Virus record (IMG/VR): IMGVR_UViG_3300021963_000836
Location: 1 to 20,072 of that record
DNA from: a virus
DNA length: 20,072 nt
Direction: 5' to 3' (one strand)
The notes beneath the pieces were generated by a model. That model saw nothing but the letters and a program-made list of their open reading frames with translations. It was not told where the DNA came from and made no database searches. Positions 15,140 to 20,072 of the stretch are shown one piece after another. The position numbers and the translations under genes were made by a program. Position 1 is the stretch's first letter; every line of letters begins with the position of its first letter.

Positions 15140-16580
15140 TGGTTCAGGAACATTCACAAGAATTTATAATTGGGTAATAGATAAAGCAAATAGCATTCCA
15201 ATTACTGCAAGTCGTATGGATGGAGAACTTGATGGAATAGCTGCCGGTTTGTCAAATTGTATTACTAAAGACGGGCAAACAACAATAACCGCTAATATAC
15301 CATTTGCAAATTATAAAATTACTGGACTAGGTAATGGAACGACAAGAAGTGACGCAATTAATGCAGGACAAGTGCAAGATAATCAATTTTTATATTTAGG
15401 AACAACTAGTGGTAGTGCTGACGCCTACACATTAGCACCATCACCAGCAATTACAGCTTACGCAGCAACACAACAATTTACAGCTAAAATTAATGCAACA
15501 AACACTACAACAACACCATATTTACAATTATCCGGAATTGCTAATCCAACAACAACAGCGGTAATTAAAAAGTTAAGTGCTACCAAAACGGAAATTGCGG
15601 TTGCTATTGGTGATTTAGTAGCAAATGGAATTTATACATTTCAAAGAAACTCTGCTAATAACGCTTGGATTGTTTTAGAATTATCAAACCCAGCCACCAC
15701 CACAAGCCAAGGCGTAGCATATCTTTTACCAAATCGCAATATTTTAATCAATGGTGCAATGGCAATTGACCAAAGAAACGCAGGAGCAAGTCAAACTATT
15801 ACTGCTGGCTCGGCTTTAGCATATACCGTAGATAGATGGTATGCTTATTGCACAGGAGCAAATGCCACGGGACAAAGAGTAGCGGGAACTGCACCAAATC
15901 AATATAATTACAGATTTACTGGAGCTTCAAGCGTCACTAAAATTGGATTTGCTCAAAGAATAGAAGCAAGCAATTCACAACATTTAGCGGGTAAAACTGC
16001 AACATTAAGTGTTGACTTAGCAAATTCACTTTTAACAACTATTACTTGGACGGCTTGGTATGCAAATACAAGCGATACTTTTGGAACTCTTGCATCACCT
16101 ACTAGAACACAAATTGCAACCGGAACATTTACAGTTAACTCCACACTAACAAGATATTCAACATCTATTGCAATTCCCGCAGGGGCTACAACTGGCATTG
16201 AAATTGAATTAAGTGTCGGTGCTCAAACTTCGGGAACTTGGACAATTGGAAGGGCGCAATTAGAAGATACGCCAGAACAAACAACTTTTGAATATAGAAG
16301 CACTCAACACGAGTTGCTCTTGTGTCAAAGATATTATGAATACGGCATTACTTGGGGAGTTTCTTATGGTGCAAGCGCCTCATTTATTCAAAGATGTTTG
16401 TTTCCATATAAAGTAAATAAAAGAACATCAAATCCCTCAATTTCTGTAAGTGTTTTATCTGGCTTACTTACTTCGGCTGGTGTTGTTGATATAAATCAAT
16501 ATAATGCTTGGATTGGTTTTGCTAGTTCTGTTGCTGGTGCAGAGGGTAGTTTTGGTATAACAATTAATAGTGAGTTATAA
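15129..16580 (+). CDS. Tail fibre protein
   Basis: The frame is open from 15069, but the conserved N-terminus MAFNGSGTFTRIYN begins at ATG 15129, with GAGGA at 15116-15120 as ribosome binding site, so a 483-residue protein is called. Residues 1-85 are the virion-anchoring head of podovirus fibres, including TASRMDGELDGIAAGLSNC (26-44), ITKDGQTTITANIPFANYKI (45-64) and TGLG. A Thr/Ala-rich repeat region leads to the distal part. From 199 (LLPNRNILINGAMAIDQRN) it shows the beta-sandwich, carbohydrate-binding-like module, with AYTVDRWYAY, FAQRIEA and ending in TTFEYRSTQHELLLCQRYYE (385-404). The last 80 residues would be the receptor-binding tip. It has no S74 domain of its own; one sits on the protein three genes upstream. 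Confidence 0.88.
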   Translation: MAFNGSGTFTRIYNWVIDKANSIPITASRMDGELDGIAAGLSNCITKDGQTTITANIPFANYKITGLGNGTTRSDAINAGQVQDNQFLYLGTTSGSADAYTLAPSPAITAYAATQQFTAKINATNTTTTPYLQLSGIANPTTTAVIKKLSATKTEIAVAIGDLVANGIYTFQRNSANNAWIVLELSNPATTTSQGVAYLLPNRNILINGAMAIDQRNAGASQTITAGSALAYTVDRWYAYCTGANATGQRVAGTAPNQYNYRFTGASSVTKIGFAQRIEASNSQHLAGKTATLSVDLANSLLTTITWTAWYANTSDTFGTLASPTRTQIATGTFTVNSTLTRYSTSIAIPAGATTGIEIELSVGAQTSGTWTIGRAQLEDTPEQTTFEYRSTQHELLLCQRYYEYGITWGVSYGASASFIQRCLFPYKVNKRTSNPSISVSVLSGLLTSAGVVDINQYNAWIGFASSVAGAEGSFGITINSEL

Positions 16581-16582
16581 TT

Positions 16583-17221
16583 ATGACAATAGAAAAATAT
16601 AAAAATAATTACATTTATAATGGATTAACAATTCCAATAAGTGAATCAAATTCTGATTATTTAAATATAAAAGAAATGATTGCAAATGGAGCTAAAGTTA
16701 TTGATAAAACTTTAGATGAAGCAAAAGAAGCTAAACTTTTTGAATTAAAAATAAACTTTGACAATGCTTCAAAGAAACCTTTTGCCTTAAATGGAGTAAT
16801 TCAAATAGACAAGGACGGCAAACCAATTAAAAAAACCAATGCTTTTTACAACATTCAAGATGTTAATTCATTAACCGACTCTGCAAATATTATTTTTGCT
16901 GGTTCAATAATGAAAACACAAGCATTCTTAAAATTGCTTTGTGTTGCAATTGGAAAAGATTTTGACGCTATAAAAAATCAGGTCAATGCTTTGTCAGACA
17001 ACCCCACAACTGCAAGCATTGCTAATATTCCTTATACAACAAAAGATATTGACGGCAAAGAAATTAGAGTTTTATTATCTTTTCAAAAAATAGAAGAAAT
17101 TTTTGGACATGTTTTTAATAGAGTAGCCGATAAAGCAAAGGTGTTTAATATTATCGAACAACAAATATTGTCAGCTAAAACTATTGAAGAAGTTGATAAA
17201 ATTGACATTAATTTTCAATAA
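16583..17221 (+). CDS. DUF4376-like tail-fibre companion protein
   Basis: This protein of 212 residues lies two bases after the tail-fibre stop. The N-terminal 45 residues form a small module (IYNGLTIPISESNSDYLNIK). A charged helix, LDEAKEAKLFELKINFDN (44-61), then precedes NASKKPFALNGVIQIDKDG, and the C-terminal helix pair (164-212) contains FQKIEEIFGHVFNRVADKAK. This resembles the DUF4376 arrangement, in which a substrate-facing Asn/Gly hairpin lies between helices, found on fibre-associated or fibre-assembly proteins. A direct insertion of about 60 residues seems to split the usual domain. There are no membrane or export features. It may help fold, trim or attach the fibre; this is inferred from family and neighbour. 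Confidence 0.62.
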   Translation: MTIEKYKNNYIYNGLTIPISESNSDYLNIKEMIANGAKVIDKTLDEAKEAKLFELKINFDNASKKPFALNGVIQIDKDGKPIKKTNAFYNIQDVNSLTDSANIIFAGSIMKTQAFLKLLCVAIGKDFDAIKNQVNALSDNPTTASIANIPYTTKDIDGKEIRVLLSFQKIEEIFGHVFNRVADKAKVFNIIEQQILSAKTIEEVDKIDINFQ

Positions 17222-17224
17222 AAA

Positions 17225-17611
17225 ATGAACGCCTGCGAAATAAAATCAAAATTAATCTTTTCGGCCATAAAAAAAGATGTTTTTAAAGTCGAACAAGATT
17301 TTATTTATAAACACACCTTTGGCGGTCAAGAATTATCAAACTCTTACATTGTACCCGCTGGATTTATAACTAATGGTTTTAGCGTTCCTTGTATATTTAA
17401 ATCTATTTTCTCCGCAACTGATAAAGGGGTAGAAATTGCCGTTGTACATGATTTTTTATATAATAAATCTTGTCCTTTTGATATGCCCCGCCGTGATGCT
17501 GATTTTATCTTTTACGAAGGCTTAAGGTGCCTTAATGTTCCCACATGGAAAGCTAAAGCTATGTATATAGCGGTGGTTCTTTTTGGTGGTAGAAAATGGA
17601 GGAAAAAATAG
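17225..17611 (+). CDS. DUF1353 family protein
   Basis: The 128-residue sequence carries the DUF1353 signature in order: YIVPAGFITNGFSVPCIF (41-58), VVHDFLYN (73-80), then RRDADFIFYEGL (89-100) and a closing KAMYIAVVLFGGRKW (111-125). DUF1353 proteins are found in phages near the lysis or tail genes. Conserved His75, Asp76, Asp91 and Asp93 hint at an active or metal-binding site, but no activity is established to my knowledge. There is no signal peptide. It starts three bases after the preceding stop, and the TAG stop is followed one base later by the next ATG, so it belongs to the same transcript as the membrane proteins behind it. Confidence 0.85.
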   Translation: MNACEIKSKLIFSAIKKDVFKVEQDFIYKHTFGGQELSNSYIVPAGFITNGFSVPCIFKSIFSATDKGVEIAVVHDFLYNKSCPFDMPRRDADFIFYEGLRCLNVPTWKAKAMYIAVVLFGGRKWRKK

Positions 17612-17612
17612 T

Positions 17613-17846
17613 ATGGATTTCATCACAATCTTTAATTTAATGAAACAAGCGCCAGAATTTTCATTGTTATTTGTTTGTTTTTTTGTTTATCTAGCAATAC
17701 AGAACACGAAAAATTTTTTTAAACTAAAAGATTACGAAAACAAAGAAAACACCGCTATATTTGTTAAAAACGAAATTAATGCTTCTGAAAGAAGAATTAA
17801 AGAATACATTGACGAAAAATTTAACGCCTTAAAAAATGGACTTTAA
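17613..17846 (+). CDS. Small membrane protein with one TM helix and coiled coil (77 aa)
   Basis: The frame is open from an upstream GTG- or ATG-like position at 17583, but ATG 17613 with GGAGG at 17598-17602 is chosen; it lies one base after the preceding stop. Residues 17-30 (SLLFVCFFVYLAIQ) form a single membrane segment. They are followed by a basic stretch and a charged helix (46-75) that could form a coiled coil. This shape is common among small phage lysis-region proteins, including pinholin-like and spanin-like proteins, but the sequence matches no family I recognise. It is the first of four consecutive small membrane-protein genes. Confidence 0.6.
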   Translation: MDFITIFNLMKQAPEFSLLFVCFFVYLAIQNTKNFFKLKDYENKENTAIFVKNEINASERRIKEYIDEKFNALKNGL

Positions 17847-18153
17847 ATTTTTAGAATTTCTAAAACAAATCATAAGCGAAGGTTTTTACGCAATTGTTGT
17901 GAAATTAGTGATTGCTTTTGTTATCTTAAAAAAAGCAATACAACTATTGTACAAAACCAAAAAAACCAAAGATGAATATATAGATTTAAAAACAACTGTC
18001 GCTGATTTAAAAACAAAACTGGAAAATATGGATAAGGAAAATCAAAAAAGAGATTTAGATAACTTTGCGAAAATAACGCAGGTAAACCACAAGATTGACA
18101 ATGTTGTCAATTCTGTGGAATTAATTTTAAAAATTATGAAAAATGAAAAATAA
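17836..18153 (+). CDS. Small membrane protein with one TM helix and long coiled coil (105 aa)
   Basis: This is a 105-residue protein with an N-terminal amphipathic helix (MDFKFLEFLKQIIS), a membrane segment at about 17-33 (FYAIVVKLVIAFVILKK), a short Lys-rich turn, and a long Lys/Asp/Asn-rich helix to the end (45-105), probably coiled coil. It starts MDF like the previous protein and has the same plan, so the two may be distant duplicates. It overlaps the upstream gene by 11 bases and the downstream one by 11. A lysis-accessory or envelope-associated role is possible, but no motif proves it. Confidence 0.58.
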   Translation: MDFKFLEFLKQIISEGFYAIVVKLVIAFVILKKAIQLLYKTKKTKDEYIDLKTTVADLKTKLENMDKENQKRDLDNFAKITQVNHKIDNVVNSVELILKIMKNEK

Positions 18154-18373
18154 TCTTAAAATTGTTGGCTCAATAATATTATTTATACTAGCCTTATTAT
18201 ATGAAATTTTAGTATTGACAATAATTTTTAAGTTTTCTATGGTGCATGATGAAAAAATGGGAGAAGAAGTTGTGCGCCTAGTAGCAGGATTTATTCCTTT
18301 CGTTGCGGGCGTGCAACTTTCTATTTTAGGTGCAAATATTATTGATATAAAAGGATTATTTAATAAAAAATGA
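18143..18373 (+). CDS. Holin candidate, two membrane helices (76 aa)
   Basis: The 76-residue protein has two hydrophobic segments, about 8-30 (VGSIILFILALLYEILVLTI) and 46-66 (LVAGFIPFVAGVQLSILGAN), separated by a charged loop (VHDEKMGEE) and ending in a basic tail (GLFNKK). Size, topology and position immediately before a spanin pair fit a class II holin, which makes holes in the inner membrane to release endolysin. Holins are too diverse to assign by motif, and each of the two preceding membrane proteins is a rival candidate. The start overlaps the upstream stop; the stop overlaps the next start as ATGA. Confidence 0.58.
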   Translation: MKNNLKIVGSIILFILALLYEILVLTIIFKFSMVHDEKMGEEVVRLVAGFIPFVAGVQLSILGANIIDIKGLFNKK

Positions 18374-18648
18374 TAAATTTGATTTACAAACTAAAATACT
18401 TCTTTAATCAATATATTTTAATTGCTCTTATTACTTTATTAATTATGGCTTGCCTTCTGTTATATTGGAAAGGCAAAGAAGTTGAAAAACTTGTACAACA
18501 AATTGATGAATATAAAAAAATCGAGGAAGAAGTAAAAAATCAAAATTTAAATGTTAAACAAAATGTCGAAATTATTAAAAAAAGGATTGAGTCTAGCACT
18601 AATTATGATGACGATAGGTTGCTCAAACAAATATTTGGCGACAAATAA
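18370..18648 (+). CDS. Spanin inner-membrane subunit (Rz-like)
   Basis: This 92-residue protein has a basic N-terminus, one membrane segment (15-33, YILIALITLLIMACLLLYW), and then a charged helix from 34 to 78 with coiled-coil heptads (EVEKLVQQIDEYKKIEEEVK). This is the layout of an i-spanin. Spanins disrupt the outer membrane at the last step of Gram-negative lysis by joining inner and outer membranes. The last third of the gene overlaps, in another frame, a lipoprotein-like ORF, the classic Rz/Rz1 arrangement. The gene is translationally coupled to the holin candidate by ATGA. Confidence 0.72.
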   Translation: MINLIYKLKYFFNQYILIALITLLIMACLLLYWKGKEVEKLVQQIDEYKKIEEEVKNQNLNVKQNVEIIKKRIESSTNYDDDRLLKQIFGDK

Positions 18649-18838
18649 TTATTGTGAGAATTTGCCAGATATAACTTGGAAACACGCTGAGTTAGTATAT
18701 GGTAATCAAAAATTCAAACCAATAAAATTAATTTTAATACAAATACAATCTATTAAAGAGTGCGGGTGTATCGAATCCTCTTTGCAAACACAATGTTTTG
18801 AAAGGTTTAAATCAGAAAAAAATGTGGATTATAGATAA
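18551..18838 (+). CDS. Spanin outer-membrane lipoprotein (Rz1-like)
   Basis: The 95-residue frame starts within the i-spanin gene in the +1 frame and continues 190 bases beyond it. Residues 5-24 (MSKLLKKGLSLALIMMTIGC) look like a lipoprotein signal: basic start, hydrophobic core and a lipobox-like TIGC, with Cys24 as the predicted lipidated residue. Position -3 is Thr instead of the usual Leu, so the lipobox is imperfect. ATG 18563 is an equally good or better start. The mature part holds four more cysteines (35, 71, 73, 82), unlike the short proline-rich Rz1 of lambda. The overlap with a typical i-spanin is the strongest argument for the call. Confidence 0.68.
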   Translation: MLNKMSKLLKKGLSLALIMMTIGCSNKYLATNNYCENLPDITWKHAELVYGNQKFKPIKLILIQIQSIKECGCIESSLQTQCFERFKSEKNVDYR

Positions 18839-19352
18839 AATCAGAAAAAAATCACAACCGCTAGAATTTAACTTGTACAGGTTTTATACTGAACAAGGAA
18901 ATGATGCCACAATTGGAAGGCTTTATCAAAAAATTGAACACTACGAAAAACCAATTTGTTATACACTAGAAAGACCAAAATATTTCAATGGTTTGACAAA
19001 TTATAGCGACAAACCAAACACCACCATAAACGAATCTTGTTGCATTCCAGCGGGTCGTTATAAATGCGAAATGACCTATTCACCACGTTTTAAAAAAGAT
19101 TTGTATTTAGTATTAAAAATTAAAAATAGAGAAGGCGTAAGACTACACGCTGGAAATTCTATCAATGATATTGAAGGCTGTATTATTTTTGGAACAAGAC
19201 TTGTAAAAAACTTTAATGGTTTTAAATATTGGCTCGCTGATAGTACAAAGGCTTTTAATAATTTTTACAACATAACTCAAAAAAAGCCGATAATTTTAAA
19301 CATAATCGACAATGACCAAGAGTATATTTTATCCAAAATTACAATTGAATAA
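18822..19352 (+). CDS. DUF5675 family protein, candidate wall-active enzyme
   Basis: The frame extends to a TTG at 18798, but ATG 18822 gives the more plausible 176-residue protein; it overlaps the o-spanin gene by 17 bases. The DUF5675 signature is clear: ICYTLERPK (45-53), SCCIPAGRYKCEMTYSPRFK (72-91) and GVRLHAGNSINDIEGCIIFG (105-124). The HAGN...GC arrangement (His109, Cys120) faintly recalls the His/Cys motif of L,D-transpeptidases, but the spacing differs. DUF5675 function is unestablished to my knowledge. It sits directly after the spanins in a cassette where no lysozyme, amidase or transglycosylase gene can be seen, so a peptidoglycan-related lysis role is a reasonable hypothesis. There is no signal peptide, so a holin would be needed for exit. 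Confidence 0.82.
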   Translation: MWIIDKIRKKSQPLEFNLYRFYTEQGNDATIGRLYQKIEHYEKPICYTLERPKYFNGLTNYSDKPNTTINESCCIPAGRYKCEMTYSPRFKKDLYLVLKIKNREGVRLHAGNSINDIEGCIIFGTRLVKNFNGFKYWLADSTKAFNNFYNITQKKPIILNIIDNDQEYILSKITIE

Positions 19353-19353
19353 T

Positions 19354-19767
19354 ATGATTTTATTTTTTATTTTCTTACTATTAGTATCTCCCGCCAAAGC
19401 TGAAAATTATTTTATTGAAAAAGTAATTAGAGTTACTGATGGCGACACTTTTGTTATCGATACAAGCGAAAAATCAAATATCCTTAGAGAGTTAGGATTA
19501 AGTGTAAGAATCTTAGGTATAGATACGCCAGAAAAAAAGGGTAAATGTAAAAAAGAAAAAGATTTAGCTTTAAAAGCAACTGAATTAACAAAAAAACTTA
19601 TTGAAAATAAAATTATAAAAATAACCGATATTAAGTGGGATAAATACGGCGGTCGTATAGACGCTAAAGTATTTGTCAATGATTTAAATGTTGGTGATGA
19701 ATTAATTAAAAAAAATTTAGCAGTCCTTTATTTTGGCGACAAAAAAAATAAAAATTGGTGCAAATAG
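19354..19767 (+). CDS. Exported staphylococcal-nuclease-like (SNase) protein
   Basis: ATG 19354, one base after the previous stop, gives 137 residues starting with a signal peptide (MILFFIFLLLVSPAKA; likely cleavage after residue 16). An upstream in-frame ATG at 19312 would hide it, so 19354 is preferred. The mature protein shows the thermonuclease pattern: VTDGDTF (27-33), VRILGIDTPE (51-60) and KYGGRIDAKVFV (97-108). By comparison with staphylococcal nuclease, Asp31, Arg52, Asp57, Thr58, Glu60 and Arg101 match the calcium-binding and catalytic residues, so an active secreted DNA/RNA-cleaving enzyme is predicted. Possible roles include breaking down extracellular DNA after lysis or blocking entry of competing phage DNA in the periplasm. 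It could equally be a captured host gene. Confidence 0.85.
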   Translation: MILFFIFLLLVSPAKAENYFIEKVIRVTDGDTFVIDTSEKSNILRELGLSVRILGIDTPEKKGKCKKEKDLALKATELTKKLIENKIIKITDIKWDKYGGRIDAKVFVNDLNVGDELIKKNLAVLYFGDKKNKNWCK

Positions 19768-19810
19768 AGATTTACCACACTACCCTTTTATTAACAAATC
19801 ATAAAACAAA
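19768..19810 (+). other. Short intergenic gap before the last gene
   Basis: This 43-base gap is one of the few real breaks in the tightly packed gene array. It contains only a weak 5-bp inverted repeat (gattt 19769-19773 / aaatc 19796-19800). I see no convincing terminator, promoter or ribosome binding site. Confidence 0.4.
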
Positions 19811-20072
19811 ATGAAAAAAATATTTATTATACAATTATTATTATCTTTGCTTGCAATAAATTCTGCAAATGCAATCAATATAACTAAAGACTTTGATGTA
19901 AATTTTATGGTCTCTGGTCAATTATTGACACCAGACATTCAAGATCCTCAATTTATCACTGAAACTAAAACCTATTTTGATTTACAAACTGGTTTGCAAT
20001 TAAAAGTTGATAAATTTAATGTGATTGCTCAAACCAATAGAATTTTAAATAGACCTCAAACCGCTAACGTAT
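19811..20072 (+). CDS. Signal-peptide protein, truncated by window end
   Basis: An ATG at 19811 opens a frame that continues past the right edge, giving at least 87 residues. It begins with a signal peptide (MKKIFIIQLLLSLLAINSANA; likely cleavage after Ala21). The visible mature part (INITKDFDVNFMVSGQLLTP, then ITETKTYFDLQTGLQLKV) alternates hydrophobic and polar residues. That pattern is suggestive of beta-strands in an outer-membrane or periplasmic protein. No family is recognised from this fragment. It follows another exported protein after a 43-base gap. It could be a phage accessory gene that modifies the host envelope or, if this is a prophage edge, a host gene. Confidence 0.7.
   Translation, partial: MKKIFIIQLLLSLLAINSANAINITKDFDVNFMVSGQLLTPDIQDPQFITETKTYFDLQTGLQLKVDKFNVIAQTNRILNRPQTANV

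Noticed and set aside
18215-18243. TTGACA with TATGGT at 17-bp spacing inside the holin candidate
   Set aside because: The -10 match is weak and the site is within a coding region of a continuous operon; there is not enough to call a promoter.
1-20072. Search for tRNA genes, CRISPR arrays, transposases and integrase
   Set aside because: No cloverleaf-like sequence, spaced repeat array, transposase motif or tyrosine/serine recombinase motif was seen in any frame; short repeats at 20-178 are too small and irregular for CRISPR.

Overview
The window is the late (packaging, virion assembly and lysis) half of a tailed double-stranded DNA phage, most likely podovirus-like. All recognisable genes lie on the + strand, packed head to tail with overlaps of 1 to a few tens of bases. 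The base composition is very AT-rich, stop codons are nearly all TAA, and most genes lack a clear Shine-Dalgarno sequence. A two-component spanin pair and Gram-negative-style signal peptides point to a Gram-negative host with a low-GC genome. An AT-rich alphaproteobacterium is a natural guess, but nothing here fixes the host. There is no integrase, repressor, replication gene, tRNA or CRISPR array, so lifestyle cannot be decided.

Layout. Bases 1-234 are a repeat-rich non-coding region with tandem and inverted repeats and an isolated alternating CG palindrome. Next come a probable small terminase subunit (235-714), an unusual 52-residue secreted six-cysteine peptide (698-856) overlapping both flanking genes, the large terminase (850-2322) and the portal (2342-4600). 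A run of very small, lysine-rich proteins follows (DUF6496-like, a KKGLYANIHAKR-type protein, DUF6321-like; 4602-5144), with a 115-residue unknown. The capsid module is scaffold (5532-6479), major capsid protein (6518-7483) and a probable decoration protein (7503-8006), closed by a 10-bp hairpin at 8022-8045.

After an unknown coiled-coil protein come a head-tail adaptor (8496-9197), a hub or DNA-stabilisation protein (9194-10720), a protein ending in a compact S74 chaperone domain (10726-12075), two probable internal or ejection proteins (12075-13133 and 13133-15139), a tail fibre (15129-16580) and a DUF4376-like companion (16583-17221).

From 17225 the genes look like a lysis and accessory block: a DUF1353 protein, two proteins each with one membrane segment and a coiled coil, a two-helix holin candidate, an i-spanin with an overlapping o-spanin, and a DUF5675 protein. 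No classical endolysin is visible, which makes the DUF5675 protein the leading candidate for a wall-active role. The window closes with a secreted staphylococcal-nuclease-like enzyme with intact catalytic residues and the start of another signal-peptide protein running off the edge; both could be accessory cargo genes.

Most exciting points: the cysteine-rich secreted mini-protein between the terminase genes, the DUF5675 protein in place of an endolysin, the exported nuclease, and the structured non-coding region before terS as a possible packaging or late-control site.
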